A stretch of 64,000 bases of DNA from positions 62,001-126,000 of the forward strand of contig BOKS01000010.1 of assembly GCA_016861105.1 (NCBI GenBank), given 5' to 3'. Below the pieces are notes generated by a model that did no database searches, was not told the origin of the DNA, and saw only the letters and a program-made list of their open reading frames with translations. Every line of letters starts with the position of its first letter. The stretch's first letter is position 1. Origin of the DNA: Betaproteobacteria bacterium (GTDB lineage Bacteria > Pseudomonadota > Gammaproteobacteria > Burkholderiales > Casimicrobiaceae). Below, piece after piece: positions 10,295-18,069 of this stretch. A program made the position numbers and the translations under genes.

Positions 10295-11452
10295 ATGGAA
10301 ACGGTACGCCTCGGCGTGATCATGAACGGCGTCACGGGACGCATGGGGACGAACCAGCACCTCGTCCGCTCGATCTGCGCCATCCGCGCGCAGGGCGGCG
10401 TGCCCCTCCCCGACGGCCGCGTGGTCGTCCCGGATCCGGTCCTCGTCGGCCGCAACGCCGACAAGCTGGCCGCGCTCGCGCGCGCCCACGGCGAGCTGCG
10501 CTGGACCACCGACCTCGACGCCGCGCTAGGCGACGCTCGCAACCACGTCTACTTCGACTCGGCGTCGACCGGCCTGCGGGCGGCGCTGGTGCGCAAGGCG
10601 ATCGACGCGGGCAAGCACGTCTACGTCGAGAAGCCCACGGCGACTACGCTGGCCGACGCGCTCGACCTCTACCGGCGGGCCGAGCGCGCCGGCGTCCGCC
10701 ACGGCGTGGTGCAGGACAAGCTCTGGCTGCCGGGGCTGCTCAAGCTCCGGCTCCTGATCGACGCCGGGTTCTTCGGGCGCATCCTGTCGGTGCGCGGCGA
10801 GTTCGGCTACTGGGTGTTCGAGGGCGACTGGCAGCCCGCCCAGCGCCCGTCGTGGAACTACCGCAAGGAGGAGGACGGCGGCATCATCGTCGACATGCTG
10901 TGCCACTGGCGCTACGTCCTCGACAACCTGTTCGGCAGCGTGCGCTCGGTGTTCTGCCTCGGCGCCACGCACGTGCCCGAGCGCGTCGACGAGCGCGGAC
11001 GCCCCTACGCCGCCACCGCCGACGACGCCGCGTACGCGACCTTCGAGCTCGACGGCGCGCAGGGGCCGGTCGTCGCGCAGATCAACAGCAGCTGGACCAC
11101 GCGGGTGCGGCGCGACGATCTCGTCACGTTCCACGTCGACGGCACGCTCGGATCGGCGGTCGCGGGCCTCACCGACTGCCACGTCCAGCCGCGCGTCGCG
11201 ACGCCCAAGCCGGTGTGGAACCCCGACGTGCCGCAGGCGATCGACTTCTTCGCGACCTGGCAGAAGATGCCGTCCAACCGCGCGTACGACAACGCGTTCA
11301 AGGTCGAGTGGGAGCTGTTCCTGCAGCACGTCGTCGCCGGGGGGCCGTTCCGCTGGAACCTGCTCGAAGGCGCGAAGGGCGTGCAGCTCGCCGAGCTCGG
11401 CCACGCGAGCTGGGCGCAGCGCCGCATCGTGGACGTGCCGCCGCTCGCGTGA
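10295..11452 (+). CDS. Gfo/Idh/MocA family dehydrogenase
   Basis: A 385-residue oxidoreductase. The N-terminal Rossmann half begins VRLGVIMNGVTGRMGTNQHL, and the family signature VYVEKPTATTLADALDLYRRAE (about residues 109-130) carries the conserved EKP lysine. The second half has the alpha/beta domain with DGGIIVDMLCHWRYVLDNLFG, which includes the His of the catalytic site. Members oxidise a sugar or inositol hydroxyl with NAD(P). The G-rich loop (GVTGRMG) departs from the usual GxGxxG. The start is the ATG before ETVRLGVI. It is third in the catabolic run after the transporter and is followed 11 bases later by the DUF993 gene. Confidence 0.87.
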   Translation: METVRLGVIMNGVTGRMGTNQHLVRSICAIRAQGGVPLPDGRVVVPDPVLVGRNADKLAALARAHGELRWTTDLDAALGDARNHVYFDSASTGLRAALVRKAIDAGKHVYVEKPTATTLADALDLYRRAERAGVRHGVVQDKLWLPGLLKLRLLIDAGFFGRILSVRGEFGYWVFEGDWQPAQRPSWNYRKEEDGGIIVDMLCHWRYVLDNLFGSVRSVFCLGATHVPERVDERGRPYAATADDAAYATFELDGAQGPVVAQINSSWTTRVRRDDLVTFHVDGTLGSAVAGLTDCHVQPRVATPKPVWNPDVPQAIDFFATWQKMPSNRAYDNAFKVEWELFLQHVVAGGPFRWNLLEGAKGVQLAELGHASWAQRRIVDVPPLA

Positions 11453-11463
11453 AGGAGCCGACC

Positions 11464-12657
11464 ATGCAGACGATGACCACGACGCTGACCCTGCCGCGCG
11501 CCGACGGCACGCTGGCCCCGTTCGGCTTCCGCCCGCCCGCCGCCTGGCCCGCGCACGCCGACGGCGCGCGCTGGAACCGCGTCGCGCTCGCCGCCGCCCA
11601 CGTCGTCGCCGATCCGCTCGCGGCGATCGATCCCACGCTCGACGTCGCGCTCGACTGGGACGCGACGCTCGCCTACCGCCGCCACCTGTGGGCGCTGGGC
11701 TTCGGCGTCGCCGAGGCGATGGACACCGCGCAGCGCGGCATGGGACTCGACTGGCCTTCGTCGCTCGAGCTGATCCGCCGCAGCGCGGCCGAGGCGGCGG
11801 CGATCCCGGGTGCCGTCGTCTACGGCGGCGCCGGCACCGACCACCTGCCGCCCGACCCCTCGCTCGCCATCGACGCCGTCGTGGACGCCTACCGGATGCA
11901 GTGCGAGGCCGTCGAAGGGACCGGCGCGCGCGTGATCCTGATGGCGAGCCGGGCGCTCGCGGCGTGCGCGCGTTCCGCCGACGACTACCTCGCCGTCTAC
12001 GACCGCGTGCTCGCCGGCGTGGGCCGGCCGGTGATCATCCACTGGCTCGGCGAGATGTTCGACCCGGCGCTCGCCGGCTACTGGACGGGGCGCGGCGAGC
12101 GCGATCCCGACCACGCCAGGGCCACCGAGGCCTGCGCGGCGATGATCGCCGCGAACGCGGCGAAGGTCGACGGCGTCAAGGTGTCGCTGCTCGACGACCG
12201 CAAGGAGATCGCCCTGCGCAGCCGCCTGCCTGCGGGGGTGCGCATGTACACCGGCGACGACTTCAACTTCGCCGCGCTGATCGGCGGCGACGCGAGCGGG
12301 CACTCGGACGCGCTGCTCGGCATCTTCGACGCCATCGCCCCGGCGGCTTCCGCCGCCCTCACAGCGCTGGCGGCGGGCGACCGCGCGGGCTTCGACGCGA
12401 TCCTCGCGCCGACGGTGCCGCTGTCGCGCCACATCTTCACGGCGCCGACGCGGTTCTACAAGACCGGCGTCGTGTTCCTCGCCTGGCTCAACGGCCACCA
12501 GTCGCACTTCGCCATGGTGGGCGGGCAGCAGTCGGCGCGAAGCCTCGTCCACCTCGCCGAGCTGCTGCGGCTCGCCGACGCCGCCGGCATGATCCGCGAT
12601 CCCGGCCTCGCGGCGCACCGGATGCGGGCGCTGCTGGCCACCTACGGCGTCGCATGA
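11464..12657 (+). CDS. DUF993 dihydrodipicolinate-synthase-like (aldolase-superfamily) protein
   Basis: A 397-residue protein that I recognise as the DUF993 branch of the DHDPS/NAL class I aldolase superfamily. Visible stretches include LDWDATLAYRRHLWALGFGVAEAMDTAQRG, a VVYGGAGTDHLPP segment, VIIHWLGEMFDPALAGYW, and KVDGVKVSLLDDRKE, whose lysine is the candidate Schiff-base residue. No characterised activity is known to me; a retro-aldol cleavage of a keto-deoxy sugar acid would suit the neighbours but is inference. The ATG has an AAGGAG site eight bases upstream, formed partly by the end of the preceding gene. The stop overlaps the next ATG (ATGA). Confidence 0.82.
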   Translation: MQTMTTTLTLPRADGTLAPFGFRPPAAWPAHADGARWNRVALAAAHVVADPLAAIDPTLDVALDWDATLAYRRHLWALGFGVAEAMDTAQRGMGLDWPSSLELIRRSAAEAAAIPGAVVYGGAGTDHLPPDPSLAIDAVVDAYRMQCEAVEGTGARVILMASRALAACARSADDYLAVYDRVLAGVGRPVIIHWLGEMFDPALAGYWTGRGERDPDHARATEACAAMIAANAAKVDGVKVSLLDDRKEIALRSRLPAGVRMYTGDDFNFAALIGGDASGHSDALLGIFDAIAPAASAALTALAAGDRAGFDAILAPTVPLSRHIFTAPTRFYKTGVVFLAWLNGHQSHFAMVGGQQSARSLVHLAELLRLADAAGMIRDPGLAAHRMRALLATYGVA

Positions 12658-13535
12658 CCGCCGCGTCGGGCGTGCGCGCGGCGCCGGACCCGGCGCGGCT
12701 GTCGATCAACACGGCCACCGTCCGCGCGCAGTGGACGCTGCCGGAGATCGTCGACGCCCTCGCGCGCCACGGCATCCGCGGCATCTCGCCGTGGCGCGAC
12801 CAGGTCGCGCGCGCGGGGCTGGTCGACAGCGCGCGCCGCATCCGCGACGCGGGGCTCTTCGTCAGCGGCTACTGCCGCGGCGGGATGTTCCCGGCTGCCG
12901 ACGCCGCCGGGCGTCGCGCCGCGCGCGACGACAACCGCCGCGCCGTCGACGAAGCGCTCGCCATCGGGGCGCGCTGCCTGGTGCTGGTCGTCGGCGGGCT
13001 GCCGAAGGACGCTGCCGGGCGCCCGGTGGGCCGCGACCTCGCGGGCGCGCGCGCCATGGTGCGCGACGGGATCGCCGAGCTGCTCGACTACGCGAAGCCC
13101 GCCGGCATGCCGCTCGCGATCGAGCCGCTGCACCCCATGTACGCCGCCGACCGCGCGTGCGTGAACACGCTGGCGCAGGCGAACGAGCTGTGCGACGAGG
13201 TCGCGCCAGGCGACGGCCCGTCGCTCGGCGTGGCGGTGGACGTCTACCACGTCTGGTGGGACCCGCAGCTGCCGCGCGAGATCGCGCGCGCCGGCGCGGC
13301 ACAGCGTCTGCTCGCCTACCACATCTGCGACTGGCTGGTCCCGACCACCGACCTCCTGAACGACCGCGGGATGATGGGCGACGGCGTCATCGACCTGCCG
13401 GCGATCCGCGCGATGATGGAGGCCGCCGGCTACCGCGGCGCGCACGAGGTCGAGATCTTCTCGGGGCGCTGGTGGAAGGTGCCCGGCGACGACGTGCTGG
13501 CCACCTGCAAGGCCCGCCACGCCGGCGCCAGCTGA
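12654..13535 (+). CDS. sugar phosphate isomerase/epimerase-like TIM-barrel protein (second copy)
   Basis: A 293-residue TIM-barrel protein of the same superfamily as the gene at 9421 but clearly divergent. It contains LSINTATVRAQWTLPEIVDALARHGIRGISPWRD, a metal-site series MPLAIEPLHPMY (Glu), LGVAVDVYHVWWDP (Asp/His), LAYHICDWLVP (His/Asp) and GAHEVEIFSG (Glu), so the catalytic centre appears intact. Start overlaps the DUF993 stop as ATGA. It closes the operon. Two different epimerase-like enzymes plus one dehydrogenase suggest a multi-step conversion such as oxidation, isomerisation or dehydration, then cleavage. Confidence 0.85.
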   Translation: MTAASGVRAAPDPARLSINTATVRAQWTLPEIVDALARHGIRGISPWRDQVARAGLVDSARRIRDAGLFVSGYCRGGMFPAADAAGRRAARDDNRRAVDEALAIGARCLVLVVGGLPKDAAGRPVGRDLAGARAMVRDGIAELLDYAKPAGMPLAIEPLHPMYAADRACVNTLAQANELCDEVAPGDGPSLGVAVDVYHVWWDPQLPREIARAGAAQRLLAYHICDWLVPTTDLLNDRGMMGDGVIDLPAIRAMMEAAGYRGAHEVEIFSGRWWKVPGDDVLATCKARHAGAS

Positions 13536-13600
13536 GGCGCCGGCGTGGGGGGCGGCCTGGGGCGCGGGCGCTGCCGCCGGCGCCGCCGCGACCGCGACGC

Positions 13601-14494
13601 TCAGGCGCGCGAGGCCTCGAAGATGCCCTGGATGGAGGCGTCCATCGCCTCGTCGAACGCGGCGTCGGACATCTGCGCCGTCAGCCCCTCGACGAGCGCC
13701 CGCGAGAAGCTCGCGACCATCCCCTTCTGCCGCGCGAGGCGCCGGTTCGCCTCGTCGCGGCTGTAGCCGCCGGAGAGCGCGACCACGCGCAGGCAGCTGC
13801 GGTGCGCGATGCAGCCGGCGTACAGGTTGTCCTGTTCGGGCAGCGTGAGCTTCAGCATCACGAGCTGGTCGGCCTTCAGCGCATCGAGCCGCCGGACGAT
13901 GCCGGCCTCGAGCAGCGCCTCGGCGGCGGCCTTGTCCGGGCACTTGATGTCGACCTCGGGCTCGATGATCGGGACCAGCCCCGCGGCGACGATCTGGCGC
14001 CCGATCTCGAACTGCTGGTCGAGCACGGCCTCGATGCCCGCGCGGTTCGCCTGCTTGACCACTGAGCGCATCTTCGTGCCGAAGATGCCCTTGCCGCGCG
14101 CCTTGTCGAGCAGCGCGGCCAGCGCCGGCATCGGCTTCATCAGCTGCACGCCGTCCTGCTCGTCGGCGAGGCCCTTGTCGACCTTGAGGAAGGGCACGAC
14201 CCGCTTGACGTTCCACAGGTAGTCGGCGGTCGGCCGGCCCTCCACCTCTCGGTCCATCGTGTTCTCGAACAGGATGGCGGCGAGGATGCGGTCGCCGTTG
14301 AACGCCGGCGTGGTGACGATCCGCGTGCGCATCTGGTGCACCAGCGCGAACATCTGCTCGTCGCCGGACCACGCGTCGCTCTTGATGCCGTAGAGGTTGA
14401 GCGCCTTCGGCGTGCTGCCACCGCTCTGGTCTAGTGCGGCGATGAAGCCGTCCTGCGTCTTCATCTTCCGCCGTTGCTGGTCGAACCGGTTCAC
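13601..14494 (-). CDS. fda: fructose-bisphosphate aldolase, class I (bacterial fda type)
   Basis: About 297 residues, the usual size for the bacterial class I aldolase. It cleaves fructose 1,6-bisphosphate via a Schiff base. Diagnostic motifs are GFIAALDQSGGSTPKAL near residue 20, VVPFLKVDKGLADEQDGVQLMKP, PIIEPEVDIKCPDK, and DQLVMLKLTLPEQDN carrying the Schiff-base lysine; GGYSRDEANRRLA binds phosphate. I chose the GTG before NRFDQQRRKMKTQ because it has a GAGG site six bases upstream and fits family length; the TTG at 14515 and the internal ATG before KTQDGF are alternatives. It is the aldolase expected after pyk but lies on the opposite strand beyond the catabolic island. Confidence 0.93.
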   Translation of the reverse strand: MNRFDQQRRKMKTQDGFIAALDQSGGSTPKALNLYGIKSDAWSGDEQMFALVHQMRTRIVTTPAFNGDRILAAILFENTMDREVEGRPTADYLWNVKRVVPFLKVDKGLADEQDGVQLMKPMPALAALLDKARGKGIFGTKMRSVVKQANRAGIEAVLDQQFEIGRQIVAAGLVPIIEPEVDIKCPDKAAAEALLEAGIVRRLDALKADQLVMLKLTLPEQDNLYAGCIAHRSCLRVVALSGGYSRDEANRRLARQKGMVASFSRALVEGLTAQMSDAAFDEAMDASIQGIFEASRA

Positions 14495-14554
14495 GATCAG
14501 CCTCGCATGCGTCAATGGGAAACGTCGTCCCGGCGTCGCCGGGGTCGGACGTCC

Positions 14555-14583
14555 ATCTTAGCGCACGCGGCATCGCCTCCCAA
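14555..14583 (-). promoter_or_regulatory. candidate sigma-70 promoter for the class I aldolase
   Basis: On the minus strand TTGGGA and TAAGAT are spaced by exactly 17 bases. The predicted start point is about 55 bases upstream of the GTG start codon. Both hexamers share four of six bases with consensus. Confidence 0.5.
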
Positions 14584-14714
14584 GGCTGCGCGCACGCGTG
14601 CGGATCGCGCCGGAAAACGGCACGTTCCGGCGCGCGCGCGGCCGCGTGCTAGCATCTCCCGTCGACCGGCGTACGCATGCGTCCGGACGCCCCGCCCCTC
14701 ACGCTGGAGGCACG

Positions 14715-14969
14715 ATGGGACTCCTGAGCCTGCTGTGGATGGCGATCGTCGGCCTGATCGTCGGTGCGCTCGCCCGCTACTTCTATCCGGGACCGGTGCC
14801 GATGGGCTGGATCGGCACGATGCTGCTCGGCGTGGTCGGCTCGCTGGTCGGCGGACTGATCGGCGCGCTGTTCTCGCGCGGCAAGTCCGGCTTCCAGCCG
14901 GCGGGATTCGTGCTCTCGGTGATCGGCGCGGTGATCGCGCTCTGGCTGTACCTCACCTACCTCCGCTGA
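14715..14969 (+). CDS. GlsB/YeaQ/YmgE family small membrane protein
   Basis: An 84-residue, three-helix, glycine-rich membrane protein: LLWMAIVGLIVGALARYFYPG, GWIGTMLLGVVGSLVGGLIGALF, and GFVLSVIGAVIALWLYLTYLR. This is the pattern of the transglycosylase-associated GlsB/YeaQ family, often induced by general stress. The molecular role is not established. The ATG after GGAGG was chosen; the longer ORF start adds a non-hydrophobic leader. It is divergent from the aldolase gene and convergent with the YeeE cassette. An extended -10 like TGCTAGCAT lies about 60 bases upstream. Confidence 0.8.
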   Translation: MGLLSLLWMAIVGLIVGALARYFYPGPVPMGWIGTMLLGVVGSLVGGLIGALFSRGKSGFQPAGFVLSVIGAVIALWLYLTYLR

Positions 14970-15000
14970 CGGCCGCGCGCCCGGCCGGCGGCGCGCGGCG

Positions 15001-15165
15001 CTACTTCGGCAGCGCGCAGTGGCCGCCGAGGCTCTGCCGGCCCGACCCCGCGGCCAGCAGCGGCGGCTCGAAGCGCAGGTCGATGCGCGGCGCGCGCGCG
15101 TGGTCCCACGCGAGGAAAGCGGCGAGCAGCGCCCAGAAGGCGACGCGCAGCGCGCGGCCCGTCAT
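15001..15165 (-). CDS. 54-residue single-helix membrane protein coupled to yeeE
   Basis: Not recognised. The small protein has one hydrophobic segment (VAFWALLAAFLAW, about residues 8-20), then a proline/arginine-rich tail ending in GGHCALPK with one cysteine. The ATG overlaps the yeeE stop as ATGA, which strongly supports real translation. It may be a small accessory subunit of the sulfur transporter or simply a coupled membrane peptide. The ORF track hides it inside a long shadow ORF in the same frame. Confidence 0.55.
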   Translation of the reverse strand: MTGRALRVAFWALLAAFLAWDHARAPRIDLRFEPPLLAAGSGRQSLGGHCALPK

Positions 15166-16307
15166 CGCGGATCGAACCCGAAGCGCCGGCGCACGCGCAG
15201 GCCCACCACCGTGCCCGCGAAGGCGAGCGGAACCCACAGCCAGCCGTGCAGGCTGCCGGTGGTGATGCCCGACACCATCGCGCCGACGTTGCACCCGAAC
15301 GCGAGGCGCGAGCTGTAGCCCATCAGGAACCCGGCCGCCAGGCCGATCGCCCACTGCGCGCCGGTCAGCCCCCGGCCGGACGTCGCGGAGCCCGCGGCGA
15401 TCCACAGCGCGCCCGCGAGGATGCCGACGTTGGTGATCGACGTGACGTCCAGCAGCACCGACTGCTGCAGGATCGCGGCGTTGCCGGGCTGGCTCCAGAA
15501 CCAGCTCGCCGCCGGATCGAACGCCCCCGCGGCGGTCGCGACCTTCGCCCCCCACAGCCCGAAGCCGTAGACCACGCCCCAGGGCTGGCCCGCGATGACG
15601 AGGTTCAGCGTGGCGAAGACGGCGAGCGCCACGGCCCCGGCCATCCAGCGCCGGTCGAGCCACGCGACGCGCGGTGCGCGGCGCGTCCACGCCCACGCGG
15701 CGGCCAGCGCGAGCGCGAGGCCCGCGAACGTGACCGCGAGTGCACCGCCGGCGCCGAAGCGATCCACCAGTCCGACCGGCTCGAGCGCGCCCAGCGCGAG
15801 CCAGCGGTCGAGGTGCAGCGTCCCGGCGAAGCTGCCGAGCGCGAACAGCGGCAGGATCGCCGCGTTGAGCGGCACGCCGAGGCCGGCCTTGTAGAGCGTG
15901 CCCGAGCCGCAGCCGTCGGCGATCTGCATCGTCAGCCCGAACACGAACGCGCCGACGACCAGGCTGACGCTCGGCGGCCCGAGTGCGGCGGCGAGCTCGG
16001 GGAAGTGCGCGAGCAGCGGCATCGACGCCGCGGACGCGAGCGCCAGCAGCACGACCTGCCCCACGACGCCCCGCGGGTCGCGCGCCACGACGAGCGTGCG
16101 CCAGCCGGTCGTGAAGCCGAAGCGCGCGCCCGCGAGCGCGACGCCGAGGCCTGCGCCGACGACGAACAGCGCGGCCTGGCGGACCGACACGCTCCACGCC
16201 AGGTACGCGGCGAACGCGGCCGCGAGGAGCGCGATCGGCAGGCGCTTGCGCGCCGGGCCCGCCGCGCGCTGCGCAACGGGCCGCGCGAGGGCGGCGTCGG
16301 CACGCAT
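15162..16307 (-). CDS. YeeE/YedE (TsuA-type) sulfur-compound transporter
   Basis: A 381-residue integral membrane protein with about ten helices in two related halves. The conserved cysteine motifs of YeeE/YedE proteins are visible: IADGCGSGTLYKAG near residue 130 and SSRLAFGCNVGAMVSG near the C-terminus, both in helix-break positions thought to pass thiosulfate or a related sulfur anion. It lies 51 bases downstream of the rhodanese gene on the same strand and is coupled to the small ORF after it, making a sulfur uptake and transfer cassette. Start is the ATG before RADAALARPV; a shorter start is possible. Confidence 0.88.
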   Translation of the reverse strand: MRADAALARPVAQRAAGPARKRLPIALLAAAFAAYLAWSVSVRQAALFVVGAGLGVALAGARFGFTTGWRTLVVARDPRGVVGQVVLLALASAASMPLLAHFPELAAALGPPSVSLVVGAFVFGLTMQIADGCGSGTLYKAGLGVPLNAAILPLFALGSFAGTLHLDRWLALGALEPVGLVDRFGAGGALAVTFAGLALALAAAWAWTRRAPRVAWLDRRWMAGAVALAVFATLNLVIAGQPWGVVYGFGLWGAKVATAAGAFDPAASWFWSQPGNAAILQQSVLLDVTSITNVGILAGALWIAAGSATSGRGLTGAQWAIGLAAGFLMGYSSRLAFGCNVGAMVSGITTGSLHGWLWVPLAFAGTVVGLRVRRRFGFDPR

Positions 16308-16358
16308 TCCCGGCGACGCTAGGATCTGCTCACGCCTTCGCTCGGACGCGGACGCACC

Positions 16359-17300
16359 TCAGTCGAAGGTGCGGTCGACCCACAGCTTCCAGTCGATCAC
16401 GAGCTGCTGCAGGCGATTGGGGACGTTGTCCATCGGCAGCGGCTGCGCGTCCTGGGTCCAGTCGACCATCGACCCGGCGTAGAGCTTCACGTTGTCGTGC
16501 CCGAGCACCTCGGACATGGCGAACCAGTTGGTCGCCGCCCAGTGGCCCGTGTTGCAGAACGACACCGTCTCGGTGGCCGGATCGATCGGCTTTCCCGCCG
16601 CGATGCGCTTCGCCTCGTCGGCCGCGACGAACGTGGACGTGCCCGGCTTGAACCACGAGGCGTGCTCGACGTTGACCGCGCCCTTCAGCGTCCCGGGCAC
16701 CTTCGCGGCCTGGTGGCGCGTCTCGCCCCGGTAGAACGCCGCGGGCCGGGCGTCGACCAGCCGGGCGCTGCCGGCCTGCACGGCCGCGATCATCTGCTCG
16801 CGCGTGGCGATCATCGACGCGTCGAGCTTCGGCTCGTAGCTGCTCGGCGCGACGGTCACGGCGTTCGTGTCGAGCGGCAGCTTCGCGTCGCGCCACGCCG
16901 CCATGCCGCCGTTGACGATCGACAGTTCGCGCAGGCCGAGCGCCTTCAGCGTCCAGTACACGCGCGCGGACGCGCCGAAGTCGGTGGCGTCGTCGCCGCT
17001 CGAGACGACCACGGCGTGGACGTCGGGCGCGAGCCCGAGACTCTGCACGCGCGCCGCGAGCTTGGGCGGCGGCGGCAGTTCGCCAGGATTGGTCGCGGGC
17101 CCGCGCCAGCTCCCGTAGGGCGCGGACACCGCGCCGGGCACGTGGCCCGCGGCGTACGACTTCGGGTCGCGGATGTCGATGACCCGCACCTCCGGCTTGC
17201 CGAGCAGCGGGACGACCTCCTGGGGCGCGAGCAGCGGCGGTGCTGCCTGCGCGGCGGCGGCGAGGGCGAGGGCGGCAACGAGGATGAACAGGCGTGGCAT
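16359..17300 (-). CDS. periplasmic two-domain rhodanese-type sulfurtransferase
   Basis: A 313-residue protein with a signal peptide (MPRLFILVAALALAAAAQA). Two rhodanese domains follow: the first (about 25-150) has VRVIDIRDPKSYAAGHVPGA but a serine-rich VVVSSGDDATDF loop in place of the cysteine loop, so it is inactive; the second (about 165-300) has VDARPAAFYRGE and the catalytic loop VSFCNTGHWAATNW with its cysteine. It would move sulfane sulfur outside the cytoplasm, for example from thiosulfate. I chose the ATG giving a proper signal peptide; the 17366 start adds a charged, non-secretory leader. First gene of the rhodanese-YeeE-small ORF operon. Confidence 0.9.
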   Translation of the reverse strand: MPRLFILVAALALAAAAQAAPPLLAPQEVVPLLGKPEVRVIDIRDPKSYAAGHVPGAVSAPYGSWRGPATNPGELPPPPKLAARVQSLGLAPDVHAVVVSSGDDATDFGASARVYWTLKALGLRELSIVNGGMAAWRDAKLPLDTNAVTVAPSSYEPKLDASMIATREQMIAAVQAGSARLVDARPAAFYRGETRHQAAKVPGTLKGAVNVEHASWFKPGTSTFVAADEAKRIAAGKPIDPATETVSFCNTGHWAATNWFAMSEVLGHDNVKLYAGSMVDWTQDAQPLPMDNVPNRLQQLVIDWKLWVDRTFD

Positions 17301-17615
17301 GGCGGCGGTCCGGCGTACGGTCGAACGGCCATTCTGCCCGCTTGGTGCGCGCCGCGGAAAGAACATCGGGGGACATGCTTAGAACCGGCGTCGGTGCACC
17401 GCAAAACCCGGCGCCCGGTGTGACTTTTCCACGCCGGGCGACCACCGGACGGTGGTTGCTTGATCGCCGTCAACCTGCCCGCCGAAGCCGGTGCGGTAGC
17501 GTCGCCACACCTGCCACGAGGCGACGGACGCGTTCCGCCCGGCCCGCGACGCGGAGGCGACGCGCCGCCGCCGCAGGACCCCGCGGCAGCGCACGAACTC
17601 ACGAGGACGAATCCC
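17301..17615. other. divergent intergenic region between rhodanese and CBS genes
   Basis: About 315 bases with no supported gene; the ORF-track extension of the CBS gene from 17460 is proline/alanine-rich and unlike the family. It contains a near-perfect palindrome ACCACCG-GA-CGGTGGT at 17441-17456, followed at once by a TTGCTTGATC stretch, which could be a regulator site for either gene. No convincing -35/-10 pair was found. Confidence 0.4.
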
Positions 17616-18047
17616 ATGTTCGACATGCCGGTACGCGACGTGATGTCGCGGCGCGGGACGCTGAAGGCGCCACCGACGATCACCGTGCACAAGGCGGCGA
17701 AGATGATGGCCGACAAGAACGCCGGGGCCGTGGTGGTCGTGGACGGCGACCGGGTGGTCGGCATCCTCAGCGAGCGCGACGTCGTGTTCCGCGTCGTCGC
17801 CCGCGGGCTCGATCCGGTGGCCACGCGCGTCGGCGACGTGATGACGCGCGACCCGCACACCGTCGAGCCGGACAAGCCGTTCGGCTACGCGCTGCTGGTG
17901 ATGCACGAGCGCGGATTCCGCCACATGCCGGTCGTGCAGGCCGGCAAGCTGATCGGGATCGTGTCGGCGCGCAGCGCGATGGACCCGGACCTCGAGGAGT
18001 TCGTCAGCGAAGCGGAGCGCAGGCGGCGCCTCGCCGAATTGCGCTGA
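17616..18047 (+). CDS. tandem CBS-domain protein
   Basis: A 143-residue cytoplasmic protein formed almost wholly by two CBS domains. The first (about residues 5-65) runs VRDVMSRRGTLKAPPTITVHKAAKMMADKNAGAVVVVDGDRVVGILSERDV; the second (about 70-130) runs VGDVMTRDPHTVEPDKPFGYALLVMHERGFRHMPVV. CBS pairs bind adenosine nucleotides and act as energy sensors, but this stand-alone protein has no attached effector domain. Start is the ATG before FDMPVRDVM, with an ACGAGGACG ribosome site. Divergent from the rhodanese operon and convergent with the aldehyde dehydrogenase gene. Confidence 0.9.
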   Translation: MFDMPVRDVMSRRGTLKAPPTITVHKAAKMMADKNAGAVVVVDGDRVVGILSERDVVFRVVARGLDPVATRVGDVMTRDPHTVEPDKPFGYALLVMHERGFRHMPVVQAGKLIGIVSARSAMDPDLEEFVSEAERRRRLAELR

Positions 18048-18069
18048 CGGCGCATTCGCGCCGGCGCCG

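Noticed and set aside
15246-16322. Plus-strand 358-codon ORF across yeeE
   Set aside because: Translation is arginine/glutamate/histidine-rich without recognisable domains and lies wholly antisense to a well-supported transporter gene.
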